64,000 nt of DNA from Lachnospiraceae bacterium (GTDB taxonomy: Bacteria > Bacillota > Clostridia > Lachnospirales > Lachnospiraceae). The translations under genes and the position numbers were made by a program. Below, in pieces: positions 43,112-52,871 of the stretch; the stretch's first letter is position 1, and each line of letters opens with the position of its first letter. The DNA lies in the NCBI GenBank assembly GCA_009774175.1, contig VSNG01000016.1, forward strand, positions 1 through 64,000. The letters run 5' to 3'. Under the pieces are notes generated by a model that worked only from the letters and a program-made list of their open reading frames with translations, was not told the origin of the DNA and did no database searches.

Positions 43112-44527
43112 TTGAGCGGAAATGAACATGTGGTGAGAGAGGTCCTTTCCGGGTCCATTGCAGAGGAGATGGGCATTGAGGCGGGGGATACGGTTCTTGC
43201 TGTCAATAATAATCAAATAGAGGATGTGTTTGACTATCGTTATCTGATGAAGGACGAGTATGTGGAAGTGCTTGTGAGGAAGGCGGACGGCGAGGAATGG
43301 CTTTTGGAGATCGACAAGGACTACGACGAGGAGCTTGGCGTTGAGTTTGAAAACGGCCTGATGAGCGAATACCGTTCCTGCAGCAACAAGTGTATTTTCT
43401 GCTTTATAGATCAGATGCCGCCGGGGATGCGGGAAACCTTGTATTTTAAGGACGACGACTCCCGGCTTTCTTTTTTGCAGGGCAATTATATTACCCTGAC
43501 CAATATGAGTGAGCATGATGTGGAACGTATTATCAAAATGCAGCTTGCGCCCATCAATATTTCTGTCCAGACGACCAATCCCGCCCTGCGGTGCGAGATG
43601 CTGCACAACCGCTTTGCAGGCGAAAAGCTTCGGTTTCTGGACAGGTTCTATGAGGGGCATGTGGAGATGAACGGCCAGATTGTCTGCTGTAAGGGCGTAA
43701 ACGACGGTAAAGAGCTTAAGAGAAGCATTGAAGATCTGATGAAATATCTGCCCTTTATGAGAAGCGTTTCCGTGGTGCCTGCGGGACTCAGTAAATTTCG
43801 GGAAGGGCTTTATCCGCTGGAATTTTTTACGAAAGAGGAGGCAGGGCAGATCATTGACATGATCGAGAAATATCAGAAGATCTGTTTTGACCGATATGGT
43901 CTGCATTTTATCCATGCCAGCGATGAGCTTTATCTTCTGGCAGGCCGGGATTTTCCTGAGGAGGAGCGGTACGACGGTTATATTCAGCTGGAAAACGGCG
44001 TGGGCATGATGCGGCTTTTTCGGGAAGAGTTTTCGGAGGCAGTGGGGAAACTGCGGGAAGGGCCGGATTATCAGAATAAATGGAAAGGCATAAAAAGAAC
44101 GCTCTCCATTGCAACGGGAAAGCTGGCTTATGGTGTGATACGGGAGGCTTCCGAAACAATGACCCGTCTTTGCCCCGGCCTGACGATTCATGTACATGCC
44201 ATCCGCAACGACTTCTTCGGGGATACGATCACGGTGTCAGGACTGGTTACGGGACAGGATCTGATCGCACAGATGAAGGAGCGGCAGGCCGCCGGCGAGG
44301 AGTCTGGCGGGACCCTTTTGATTCCCTCCAATATGTTAAGGAGCGGGGAACAGGTCTTTCTGGACGACGTTACCGTTCAGGATGTGGAGCGGGCCCTTGG
44401 CCTTACCGTCAGGGCCGTGGAGCCGGGGGGACAGGATTTTGTGTCCGCCGTGCTCGATTTGGACTATCGCATGGAACGCAACAATGAGAACTTTGTCTAT
44501 GTGCAGGGATACCCGCAGAATAAATAG
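43112..44527 (+). CDS. radical SAM protein with PDZ and DUF512 domains
   Basis: 471 residues: an N-terminal PDZ-like domain (about 1-65), then a radical SAM cluster motif C90-x3-C94-x2-C97 (SCSNKCIFC). A central barrel covers about 100-270, and the DUF512 domain about 290-455. Such proteins are conserved in Clostridia and cyanobacteria, and their reaction is not known. A start at TTG 43112 (AGGTG just upstream) is preferred over GTG 43103, which overlaps that site. A distinct promoter and a repeat-bearing leader precede it. Confidence 0.85.
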   Translation: MSGNEHVVREVLSGSIAEEMGIEAGDTVLAVNNNQIEDVFDYRYLMKDEYVEVLVRKADGEEWLLEIDKDYDEELGVEFENGLMSEYRSCSNKCIFCFIDQMPPGMRETLYFKDDDSRLSFLQGNYITLTNMSEHDVERIIKMQLAPINISVQTTNPALRCEMLHNRFAGEKLRFLDRFYEGHVEMNGQIVCCKGVNDGKELKRSIEDLMKYLPFMRSVSVVPAGLSKFREGLYPLEFFTKEEAGQIIDMIEKYQKICFDRYGLHFIHASDELYLLAGRDFPEEERYDGYIQLENGVGMMRLFREEFSEAVGKLREGPDYQNKWKGIKRTLSIATGKLAYGVIREASETMTRLCPGLTIHVHAIRNDFFGDTITVSGLVTGQDLIAQMKERQAAGEESGGTLLIPSNMLRSGEQVFLDDVTVQDVERALGLTVRAVEPGGQDFVSAVLDLDYRMERNNENFVYVQGYPQNK

Positions 44528-44595
44528 ATTATGTAAACCAAAAAACCGGAACATTGTGTTATGTCAACCTAAAATCGGAGGGAAACAGGAAAGAG

Positions 44596-45198
44596 ATGTC
44601 TTACACCGTAAAAGTATTGACAGAGCGTGAGATTGCAGAAATTTACAACACATATATGAAACAGGATTTTCCCCCCAATGAATTGAAGCCGCTCAGTCAT
44701 ATTCTCAGGAGCATGGAAAAGGGCTACGGTTTTTGTCTGGGACTCCATGAGAAGGCGGGACTTGCGGGGTATGCCGTTTTCGTTCTGTGTGAGGAGACAG
44801 GGTGCGCGCTTCTGGATTACTTTGCCATCTTAAAAGACAGAAGGGGGCAGGGACTGGGACATTTGGCGTTTCCTCTTTTCCTGTCATATCTCAAGGAGGG
44901 ACTGCCCGGGATAGAGGGCCTGTACATCGAGTCTGAGCGGGTTTTGGCGGCGGAAAATGAAACCCAGCGGCGTATCAGGGAAAGACGGATCGCGTTTTAC
45001 CGTTCCTGCGGCTGTGAGATGACAAAGCTGCGGTCCGTTCTGTTCGGCGTGGATTACAGCGTCTTGTACAGACCAATTAAAGAGGCGGGAAGCGGGGCGT
45101 CGAAAGAGGCCCTGGACGGGCTTTATAAAAAGATGTTTAAGCCGGGGCATTATGCGGAATTTGTAAGCCTCACGGAAGGAGAAATTCAGGAGGCGTAA
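44596..45198 (+). CDS. GNAT-family N-acetyltransferase
   Basis: 200 residues. The acetyl-CoA loop region is visible as LKDRRGQGLGHLAF (about 82-95), preceded by the strand FVLCEETGCALLDYFA and followed by the C-terminal strand IAFYRSCGCEM. Members transfer acetyl to amines; the substrate is unknown. AGGAAAGAG precedes the ATG at 44596. A start at 44554 is possible but has no site. Confidence 0.8.
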   Translation: MSYTVKVLTEREIAEIYNTYMKQDFPPNELKPLSHILRSMEKGYGFCLGLHEKAGLAGYAVFVLCEETGCALLDYFAILKDRRGQGLGHLAFPLFLSYLKEGLPGIEGLYIESERVLAAENETQRRIRERRIAFYRSCGCEMTKLRSVLFGVDYSVLYRPIKEAGSGASKEALDGLYKKMFKPGHYAEFVSLTEGEIQEA

Positions 45199-45211
45199 AT
45201 GCCAGGCTGGA

Positions 45212-45240
45212 TTGACATTTTATAAGTCTTACTGTATCAT
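45212..45240 (+). promoter_or_regulatory. promoter of the chemoreceptor gene
   Basis: TTGACA at 45212-45217, 17 bases, TATCAT at 45235-45240: near consensus, 54 bases before the start. Confidence 0.8.
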
Positions 45241-45293
45241 TAGTACTATAAGCAGATATACATGCGGTATACAAACAAAGGAGGGGGACGGGA

Positions 45294-46757
45294 ATGGAAT
45301 TACAAATATTAAAAGACGAGGAGAAGCGGATGAATTTAGTCTTTTTCCTGTTTCTTCTGGCAATTCCCATTGTTGCTTTTCTCTATGTGCTTATATTTAA
45401 CGGAGGAAGCATTCGGGATATTGTGGCAGTTCTTATTACGGTAGGAAGTCTTTGTGTCAAAGCGCTGGAAAAGCCTCTGGGGGCAAAGGCAAAATATTTG
45501 TATGTTTCATTGCTGCCGCTTATCGGCGCGGTGATACTGGTATTAGGAAATCCTGGCGTTTTCGGCGCGATGGTGGAGGCATATTTCCTGGTACTGTTTC
45601 TTTCGGTTGCCTACTATGATCTGTCGGTGGTTAAGGTGTGCGCGGCTGTGACCGTGGTTGCAAACGCGATTGCGCTGGTTTTGTTTAAAGACGCATTCCT
45701 TTGCATGTATTCGCCGGCCATCTGGGTTTTCATTCTTATGGTATATGCTCTGGCGGTGGCGGTATCGGTGTTTATTGTGTTAAGAACCAGATCCCTCTTT
45801 TCCATGGTGGAGCAGAAGGAAGTGGAAGTGGAGACGCTTCTTGGCAATGTGCGCGGCGCTTTTGAGGGATTGCAGGAGTCTTCTCAGTCCATCTACGATT
45901 CCTTACATAATTTTGAGCAGAGCTCTTCGGAGATTGCCGCCTCTACGCAGGAGATTTCCTCCAGTGTGGAGCAGCAGATTGAGCAGGTGGAGGGCAGCAT
46001 TGAGATATTCAATGATCTGGACGGCAGGATCGGCGATTCCGAGTCAAGAGTTTTGCAGACGGTGGAGAACGTAAAACTTCTGGAAGAGAAAAACAACGAG
46101 GGAATCGCATCCATCAGCGAGCTTTCCAAAAAATTCAGCGAAAATATCGAGGCTACGCGGGTTGCGTCCGAGGGCATGACTGCGCTTGCGCAGAAGTCAA
46201 GCTCCATCGGCGAAATCATAGACAGTATCAGCCAGATTGCGAAGCAGACAAATCTGCTGGCTCTGAACGCGGCCATTGAGGCGGCCAGAGCAGGAGAGGC
46301 GGGCAAGGGCTTTGCCGTAGTTGCAGATGAGATTAACGCTTTGTCGGGAGAGTCCGCTACGGCGACGCAGAAGATTGATGCGATTCTGAAAGATATTATT
46401 GCCACCATCGGCGACACCAATAAGGTGATCGACCGCAATACCGTGATTGTAAATGAATCCAATGAAAAGCTGGATGATACAGTGAAGATTTTTGACGCCA
46501 TGCTGAAATCTTCCGAGCAGGTGATTGCGGAGACGGACCGCTTAAAGGACGGACTTGCCGGTATTGTGGGGAGCAAGGAAAGATTGCAGGCTGCCATGCA
46601 GCAGGTAGAGACAGTATCCAGGGTTTCCGAACAGGGTGCGACAGAGATCAGCGCATCCACGGAGGAACAGGTGACAGGCGTTGAAAATATATTGGCGTCC
46701 ATGGCCAAAGTACAGTCTGGCATTGACAGGCTGGCGGAGGTTTTGAGTCAGGCTTAA
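45294..46757 (+). CDS. methyl-accepting chemotaxis-like transducer
   Basis: 487 residues. About six membrane helices at 15-165 replace the usual periplasmic sensor. The cytosolic signalling domain follows (about 180-487) with coiled coil and the conserved tip [13 protein letters not shown] and FAVVADEI. There is no HAMP domain and no ligand-binding domain outside, so it probably senses a membrane or internal state. No che gene is near. GGAGGGGG precedes the ATG. A perfect terminator follows. Confidence 0.92.
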   Translation: MELQILKDEEKRMNLVFFLFLLAIPIVAFLYVLIFNGGSIRDIVAVLITVGSLCVKALEKPLGAKAKYLYVSLLPLIGAVILVLGNPGVFGAMVEAYFLVLFLSVAYYDLSVVKVCAAVTVVANAIALVLFKDAFLCMYSPAIWVFILMVYALAVAVSVFIVLRTRSLFSMVEQKEVEVETLLGNVRGAFEGLQESSQSIYDSLHNFEQSSSEIAASTQEISSSVEQQIEQVEGSIEIFNDLDGRIGDSESRVLQTVENVKLLEEKNNEGIASISELSKKFSENIEATRVASEGMTALAQKSSSIGEIIDSISQIAKQTNLLALNAAIEAARAGEAGKGFAVVADEINALSGESATATQKIDAILKDIIATIGDTNKVIDRNTVIVNESNEKLDDTVKIFDAMLKSSEQVIAETDRLKDGLAGIVGSKERLQAAMQQVETVSRVSEQGATEISASTEEQVTGVENILASMAKVQSGIDRLAEVLSQA

Positions 46758-46782
46758 TTCAGTACATAAACGGAAAGAAATC

Positions 46783-46813
46783 AGGTGTCCCGTCAGGCGG
46801 CGGGACACCTTTT
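46783..46813 (+). terminator. terminator after the chemoreceptor gene
   Basis: A perfect 10-bp stem, AGGTGTCCCG (46783-46792) with CGGGACACCT (46801-46810), 8-nt loop, then TTTT overlapping the stem end. Confidence 0.85.
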
Positions 46814-46892
46814 CGCGTATAGGCAGAGACGGAAGCGGACATGGACAGATGGGCGCCTGTACGTAGGACGGTCTGTATTCAGGAGGAATCGT

Positions 46893-49613
46893 ATGAAAGA
46901 CAAAAAACTGGTGATTGGTCTGCTGGCCCATGTAGATGCGGGAAAAACCACATTGGCGGAGCAGATTCTCTATGAGGCCGGAGAAATCAGAAATCCGGGA
47001 AGGGTGGATCACAGAGATACCTTTCTGGATACGGACAGGCAGGAAAGGGACAGGGGGATTACCATTTTTTCCAAGCAGGCGCGTTTTTCATGGAAGAATA
47101 TGGAGGTTACGCTTCTGGACACTCCCGGGCATGTGGATTTTTCTGCGGAAATGGAACGGACGCTGCAGGTTCTGGACTGCGCAGTGCTCATCGTCAGCGG
47201 CGCGGACGGCGTGCAGAGCCATACCCTGACGCTGTGGCGGCTGCTGAAACGTTATCAGGTGCCGGTTTTTATTTTCTTCAATAAGATGGATCAGCCGGAA
47301 ACGGATGGGGAAAAACTGCTTGCCGGCGTGCAAAAGGAGCTGGACGGGCGGTGCGTCTGCTTTTCCCAAAACAGAAAGGAAAAGACATTTTTTGAGGATG
47401 TGGCGTTATGCGATGAGACGCTTCTGGACAAATATGTAAAGTGGGAGGAAACAGGCGCGTCCGAAGGAGCAGATGCTATCGAAGGAGCAGGAGCGCCGTT
47501 TAGCCCGGAGGAGATAGCGGATCTTGTGCAAAGGCGCAGCCTTTTTCCCTGCTTTTTCGGATCGGCTTTAAAGGGAGAGGGCGTAGAGACGCTGCTTGAC
47601 GCTCTTTTTCTCTATGGACCTGCGCCCAAATTTGGAGAAAGCTTTGGCGCGAGAGTCTTTAAGATTACCAGGGATCCGCAGGGAAATCGGCTGACGCATG
47701 TCAGGGTGACGGGCGGATGCCTTAAGGTGAAACAGATGCTGGCGGAAGCAGAGGAGAAGGTTGACCAGATTCGTCAATATTCCGGGGAAAAATATGAAGC
47801 GATACAGGAGGTACAGGCCGGAAGCATCTGCGCGCTTCTTGGGCCGGAACACACATTTTGCGGTCAGGGACTCGGGGTAGAGCGGCAAACGGTTATACCG
47901 GTGCTGGAGCCGGTTATGACTTATCGAGTCAATTTGCCGGACGGATGCGATGTGCATGATATGTATATGAAGTTATGTAAACTTGAGGAGGAAGAACCTC
48001 AGCTTCACGTAGTCAGGCAGGCGCAGAGCGGGGAAATTCATGTCAGGCTTATGGGAGAGGTGCAGATTGGGATTCTGGAGAATCTGATCTGCCAGCGGTT
48101 CGGCGTGGAGGTGCGCTTTGACGAGGGCAGCGTGCTCTATAAGGAAACCATTGCGGATGTATCGGAAGGGGTTGGACATTTTGAGCCCCTCAGGCATTAT
48201 GCGGAGGTGCATCTGATTCTGGAGCCGGGCGAGCGGGGCAGCGGCCTTACTTTTCGCAGCGGTCTGAGCGAGGATAAGCTGGATCGGAACTGGCAACGGC
48301 TGATCCTGACCCATCTGGAGGAAAAAACCCATCTCGGCGTTCTTACGGGATCGCCTATTACGGATATGCAGATTACGCTGGCGGCGGGAAAATCCCATGT
48401 GAAGCATACGGAGGGCGGCGATTTCAGACAGGCGACTTACCGGGCGCTGCGGCAGGGACTGTGCCGGGCAAGAAGCGTGCTGTTAGAGCCGGTGTATTCC
48501 TTTCACATGGAACTGCCTGTGACCTTTGTGGGCCGTGCCATGACGGATTTGCAGGCTATGGCGGGGCAGTTTGGGTCGCCAGAGACTGTGGGCGAGTATG
48601 CGGCGCTGTCAGGCAGCGTGCCGGTGTCAGAGTTTGGAGGTTATCCCACAAAGCTGCTTTCCTATACCGGCGGACGGGGAAGAGTGTTCACACAGTTAAA
48701 AGGCTATGCGCCCTGTCATAATGCAAAGGAAGTAATCGACGAAATTGGCTATGAGGCGGAGCGGGATACGGAGAATCCCTGCGGATCGGTATTCTGTGCC
48801 CATGGCGCGGGATTTGTTGTAGAGTGGGATCAGGTGGAGGAGTATATGCATCTGGAGGCTGTATTAAAGCCCGGATATCGGCTTTCTGACGGCTCTGTCC
48901 ATGGTATGGATGATGAAATTAACCAAAATGGTCGACACGGACTGGACGAATTGGAACAGGGAGATGCGGCGGATGGCTTTGCGGCCCGCTTTGCCAGACG
49001 CTCCGGGTCGGCAAAGCCGACGATTGACTATATAGGTCAAGATGAAGTCGAGGAGATATTCAGGCGCACTTTCGGGTCGAAGGAGCCCAAAAAGCAGGGC
49101 TGGGCCAGAACCATACGCAGGGAGGAAAGGGCGCAGGCGGCGGTTGAATACCGCGGGTCTGCCGCCGGAAAGGAAGAATATCTGCTTGTAGACGGCTACA
49201 ATATTATTTTTGCATGGAAGGAATTAAGCGAGCTGGCAAAATTAGATTTAAACGCAGCCAGAGCCAGACTGATGGATATTCTCTGTGATTTTCAGGGCTA
49301 TCGGAAAATGCATCTGATCCTTGTATTCGACGCCTACCGTGTGAAGGGAAATCCGGGCAGCGTGGAGCGTTACCACAATATCGACGTGGTCTATACGAAA
49401 GAGGCGGAGACGGCGGACCAGTATATAGAGAAGGTGACCCATGAGATGAGCCGGAAAAACCATCTGGTGCGGGTTGCCACCTCCGACGGCCTTGAGCAGA
49501 TTATCATTATGGGCGCGGGTGCGGTTCGTGTTCCCGCTACGGAGTTTTACGAGGAGGTACGCGCGGCCAAGGAGGATATGCGGGAGAATTTTGGGATATC
49601 GGCGGATGAATAG
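46893..49613 (+). CDS. TetM-like ribosomal GTPase fused to a Rae1/YacP-type NYN nuclease
   Basis: 906 residues. Residues 1-650 are a translation GTPase of the EF-G/TetM class: G1 AHVDAGKTT (12-20), G3 DTPGHVDF (76-83), G4 NKMD (130-133), and domains II to V (domain V has GGYPTKLLSYTGGRGRV). A low-complexity linker (about 660-755) leads to a C-terminal NYN nuclease domain (about 758-900). That domain has four acidic residues in the expected places: D767 (LLVDGYN), D813 (VFDAY), D842 (ADQYIE) and D865 (TSDGLEQ). YacP/Rae1 of Bacillus is a nuclease that cuts mRNA in the ribosomal A site. TetM-type proteins enter the same site, so the fusion suggests a coupled ribosome-rescue or mRNA-cleavage factor. 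AGGAGG precedes the ATG at 46893. The nearest preceding gene is closed by a terminator. I did not see an identifiable promoter. Confidence 0.9.
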   Translation: MKDKKLVIGLLAHVDAGKTTLAEQILYEAGEIRNPGRVDHRDTFLDTDRQERDRGITIFSKQARFSWKNMEVTLLDTPGHVDFSAEMERTLQVLDCAVLIVSGADGVQSHTLTLWRLLKRYQVPVFIFFNKMDQPETDGEKLLAGVQKELDGRCVCFSQNRKEKTFFEDVALCDETLLDKYVKWEETGASEGADAIEGAGAPFSPEEIADLVQRRSLFPCFFGSALKGEGVETLLDALFLYGPAPKFGESFGARVFKITRDPQGNRLTHVRVTGGCLKVKQMLAEAEEKVDQIRQYSGEKYEAIQEVQAGSICALLGPEHTFCGQGLGVERQTVIPVLEPVMTYRVNLPDGCDVHDMYMKLCKLEEEEPQLHVVRQAQSGEIHVRLMGEVQIGILENLICQRFGVEVRFDEGSVLYKETIADVSEGVGHFEPLRHYAEVHLILEPGERGSGLTFRSGLSEDKLDRNWQRLILTHLEEKTHLGVLTGSPITDMQITLAAGKSHVKHTEGGDFRQATYRALRQGLCRARSVLLEPVYSFHMELPVTFVGRAMTDLQAMAGQFGSPETVGEYAALSGSVPVSEFGGYPTKLLSYTGGRGRVFTQLKGYAPCHNAKEVIDEIGYEAERDTENPCGSVFCAHGAGFVVEWDQVEEYMHLEAVLKPGYRLSDGSVHGMDDEINQNGRHGLDELEQGDAADGFAARFARRSGSAKPTIDYIGQDEVEEIFRRTFGSKEPKKQGWARTIRREERAQAAVEYRGSAAGKEEYLLVDGYNIIFAWKELSELAKLDLNAARARLMDILCDFQGYRKMHLILVFDAYRVKGNPGSVERYHNIDVVYTKEAETADQYIEKVTHEMSRKNHLVRVATSDGLEQIIIMGAGAVRVPATEFYEEVRAAKEDMRENFGISADE

Positions 49614-49710
49614 GGAGTAATTTAAGATTTTTATAAGAAATCCCACGACTTTTTTATAAGGACTTATTTTTATGATGGGTTCAGGCTTAAGGAGAAGGGA
49701 GAATTTACGG

Positions 49711-50409
49711 ATGGATGCATGTGTGCTTGTGGTGGACGACGACAGGGAGATTGTGCGGGCGATAGCGCTTCTTCTGGAAAAGGAGGGATATCGGACGCTG
49801 AAAGCTTATGATGGCATGGAGGCGCTGCGGGTTCTTGCGGAAAACGAGGTGCAGCTTATCATTATGGATGTAATGATGCCGAAGCTGGACGGCCTTTCCG
49901 CCATGATGAAGATCAGAGAGCGGAAGAATCTGCCCATCATCGTGCTGAGCGCAAAGACGGAGGATACGGACAAGATTCTGGGGCTTTCCATGGGGGCGGA
50001 CGACTATGTGGCCAAACCCTTCAATCCCCAGGAGCTGGCGGCCCGGGTGAAAAGCCAGCTTCGCAGATATACGCTGCTTGGGGGTATCCATGGGGAAAAT
50101 CCGAACGACGAGATCGTAAACGGCAGACTCTGCTATCGTCTGAAAGAGCGTACTCTTTACGCGGACGGGGAGCCGGTCAGGCTGACCGCCACAGAGACCA
50201 AAATCATGGAGCTTCTCATGAAGAACAGAGGCCGGATTTTCCCGGCCGAGGAAATTTATGAGCGGGTCTGGGAGGAACCCTCCTTTTCACCGGAGAATAC
50301 GGTGATGGTGCACATCCGTCATATCCGTGAGAAAATCGAACTCAATCCGAAAGAGCCGGAATATATAAAGGTGGTGTGGGGCATTGGATACAAGATGGAA
50401 AAAAAGTAA
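49711..50409 (+). CDS. OmpR-family response regulator
   Basis: 232 residues: receiver domain with the phosphorylated aspartate D53 (IIMDVMMP) and acidic pair D9/D10, then a winged-helix output domain (about 135-230, with TATETKIMELLMKNRGRIF). It regulates genes when phosphorylated by the kinase encoded right after it (the two are 1 base apart). Start at 49711 chosen with GGGAG upstream; a longer form from 49672 is possible. Confidence 0.93.
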   Translation: MDACVLVVDDDREIVRAIALLLEKEGYRTLKAYDGMEALRVLAENEVQLIIMDVMMPKLDGLSAMMKIRERKNLPIIVLSAKTEDTDKILGLSMGADDYVAKPFNPQELAARVKSQLRRYTLLGGIHGENPNDEIVNGRLCYRLKERTLYADGEPVRLTATETKIMELLMKNRGRIFPAEEIYERVWEEPSFSPENTVMVHIRHIREKIELNPKEPEYIKVVWGIGYKMEKK

Positions 50410-50410
50410 G

Positions 50411-52819
50411 ATGATATGCAGTTTTATGGCGTTTGCCACAGGGTTGACCATACTGGTCACAAATCTGGTTCCCGCCGTAAGCATGGCGTTGGTTTTCGGC
50501 ATGGGGATTTTTGAGGAAAAGCCGGATTATCAGGAGAGTGAGGAGTTTCGGTATCTGATCAGCGAGAAACTTTCCGATCTGCTGGGGATTGCCACCGGCG
50601 GGCAGGCGTATTCAGCGACACAGGAAAACGTCCTGCAGGAGCAGACCGTTGCAGAGGAGAATTTTGTGGAAGAGGCGGAGGCGTTTGGCGGCAACTGGGA
50701 CGACTATCAGGCTTATCTGGATGAGCAGCAGGCCTACTATGAAGATCGGGATTATGACGGTTATTACAGCGGGTACTATTATGGATATGATTACGCAGAT
50801 CAGGAGAGCCGCGACCGCTATATGGCGGACATGGCGCAGAACAAAAACCTTCGTTATGCCGTCGTTTATCAGAATAAGCTGCTCTATTCCAATATCGACG
50901 GCTTTGCGGAAAAGGCGGGGGAGGAATGGGCTGATACGGATTTCCAGGAAGCTCTGGACAAAAACGAGTATAATTTTGTCCTCTGGTTTAACAGGGCCGG
51001 AGACGGCAGGGTGGAGATTACCAAAGACGGCCTGCAGGAGGATGTGTACGACGAAGTGTACGGCGACGGCATGTACAGTCAAAACAGCCGTTGGCGGGTG
51101 CCCGGCTACCCGAATTATACGGTAGGGGAGTCAACGAAGGATGCTGTGATTTTTCTGGCGGCGGCCAAAAACCCGAAACTCTATATGGTGAGGGAAGACG
51201 GAAGCAGCCATGCCACCCAGTATGGCGGCAGGCAGTACCATATGCAGCAGAACATACTTTATTTGTACAGTGTTGCGGAACGAATTAAAATTTTTATGTC
51301 AACCGCATTGCTGCTTCTGGCGGCAGCCCTTCTGATGCGGAAAAGCAGGAGACAGGCGGTGGAAGGGATTGCGGGCTTTCTGGGGAAAATCTGTCTGGAG
51401 ATCAAGCTTTTCCTGCTGCTTATCCTGACGGTTCTTTTAACGGGAATCAGCTGGGGCGTGCTGGGGCAGCTTGGCTGGTGGATCAGAAACGGATTCTCCT
51501 ATTACCAATGGAGCGATTATATTTACGAGACAGCGAGACTGACAGCAGCCGGCGGGTATCTGGCTCTATGGTTCTGGCTCATATATCTGGTTGTCCTGGA
51601 CTGGCGGCTGAATGGGAAAAAACAGAAAACTCCGGTTTTTAGTCTCCTCAAGGTAAAAGACTTTAAATATCCGATCCAGAAACGGCTGGTGAAAAGACAG
51701 CGGATGACGCTGATTGCGGAGATTACCCTCCTGCTTCTGTTTGCGGGAGCCATTTGCGCACTCTGGCTGTTCCAGGGAGAGATGATTAACTGGCTTACAG
51801 GCGGATATGGCTACAACTATGCGTATGACGACGTATATGAAGCCGTGGCGGCGGATCTGGGATATCCCTTTTCCATGCGGTGGGCCTACATGCTGACTGC
51901 CTGTGTGATTTTTGCCGCATTGTTTGTTTTTACGCTGCTGACCGCCTTTGGCTTAAAGAAGAACCATCGGCTGGCCAGAGATATCGGCGCATTGACGGAC
52001 CAGATCCTTGCGGTGCGGGAAGGCAATCTGACGGAAGAACTTGTTTTGAGTGAAGATACGGATTTACGGGAGGCGGCCGATAACCTGAATCAGATACAGA
52101 AGGGCATGGAGAGAGCGCTTGCAGAGCGCATGAAGAGCGAGCGCATGAAGGTGGATCTGGTAACAAACGTATCCCATGATATCAAGACGCCTCTTACCTC
52201 CATCGTCAGCTATGTGGAGCTTTTGCGTCAGGAAGAGGAACTGCCTTCGCATGTCAGGGAGTATGTTCAGATTCTGGGGGAAAAGGCGGAACGGCTGCGG
52301 GGTATCGTACAGGATGTGTTTGAGATCAGTAAGGCCACCTCGGGGCAGCTTCCGATCAACATGGAAACGCTGGATATGGGAAAGCTTCTCAGACAGACCA
52401 TGGCGGATATGAGCGATAGAATCGAAGAAAGCGGGCTTACGCTGCGGACGGCGATTCCGGAAACGCCTGTGTCGGTGTTGGCGGACGGGCAAAGGCTCTA
52501 CCGGGTGTTCCAGAACCTGCTGCAAAACGCGCTGCGCTATTCGCTGGCGGGTTCAAGGGTGTTCCTTACGCTTACAGAAGAGGACGGGCAGGCGGTAGTG
52601 CGCATCAAAAATACTTCCGGCGCGGAGCTTGCGGACGGCAAAGATTTTACGGAGCGTTTTGTGCGGGGAGACGACAGCCGCACGGACGGCGGAAGCGGCC
52701 TGGGGCTGTCCATTGCGAAGAGCTTTGCGGAGGCCTGCGGCGGTAAGCTTACGGTGGAGACGGACGCAGACCTGTTTACAGTGACTGTGTGCTTTGCCGC
52801 AAATGGGATAGAACAGTGA
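50411..52819 (+). CDS. sensor histidine kinase
   Basis: 802 residues. An N-terminal helix (about 1-30) and an extracellular region of about 260 residues, rich in Tyr and Asp (repeated YYEDRDYDGYYSGYYYGYDY-type sequence), are followed by about five membrane helices (290-540). Then come a HAMP-like helix, a phospho-acceptor H589 (SHDIKTPL) and an ATPase domain with NLLQNALRYS, DSRTDGGSGLGL and the G2 region. It pairs with the response regulator before it. The very Tyr/Asp-rich outside part may bind a metal or cell-wall polymer. The ribosome site (AAGTAAG) is weak and suggests coupling. A strong terminator follows. Confidence 0.93.
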   Translation: MICSFMAFATGLTILVTNLVPAVSMALVFGMGIFEEKPDYQESEEFRYLISEKLSDLLGIATGGQAYSATQENVLQEQTVAEENFVEEAEAFGGNWDDYQAYLDEQQAYYEDRDYDGYYSGYYYGYDYADQESRDRYMADMAQNKNLRYAVVYQNKLLYSNIDGFAEKAGEEWADTDFQEALDKNEYNFVLWFNRAGDGRVEITKDGLQEDVYDEVYGDGMYSQNSRWRVPGYPNYTVGESTKDAVIFLAAAKNPKLYMVREDGSSHATQYGGRQYHMQQNILYLYSVAERIKIFMSTALLLLAAALLMRKSRRQAVEGIAGFLGKICLEIKLFLLLILTVLLTGISWGVLGQLGWWIRNGFSYYQWSDYIYETARLTAAGGYLALWFWLIYLVVLDWRLNGKKQKTPVFSLLKVKDFKYPIQKRLVKRQRMTLIAEITLLLLFAGAICALWLFQGEMINWLTGGYGYNYAYDDVYEAVAADLGYPFSMRWAYMLTACVIFAALFVFTLLTAFGLKKNHRLARDIGALTDQILAVREGNLTEELVLSEDTDLREAADNLNQIQKGMERALAERMKSERMKVDLVTNVSHDIKTPLTSIVSYVELLRQEEELPSHVREYVQILGEKAERLRGIVQDVFEISKATSGQLPINMETLDMGKLLRQTMADMSDRIEESGLTLRTAIPETPVSVLADGQRLYRVFQNLLQNALRYSLAGSRVFLTLTEEDGQAVVRIKNTSGAELADGKDFTERFVRGDDSRTDGGSGLGLSIAKSFAEACGGKLTVETDADLFTVTVCFAANGIEQ

Positions 52820-52844
52820 TATAAACAGGAAGCATAAACAGCGG

Positions 52845-52871
52845 GCAGGAGCCGTTACGGCTCCTGCTTTT
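52845..52871 (+). terminator. terminator at convergent ends
   Basis: A perfect 10-bp stem, GCAGGAGCCG (52845-52854) with CGGCTCCTGC (52858-52867), loop TTA, then TTTT. It closes the two-component operon and includes the stop codon and last codons of the minus-strand kinase gene. Confidence 0.85.

Noticed and set aside
42848..44197. 449-codon open frame on the minus strand
   Set aside because: Antisense to the radical SAM gene, and crosses its promoter and leader repeats.
46893..49613. Acquired tetracycline-resistance gene
   Set aside because: The protein is TetM-like but has an NYN domain, native-looking composition and no mobile element near, so calling it a resistance gene is not justified.
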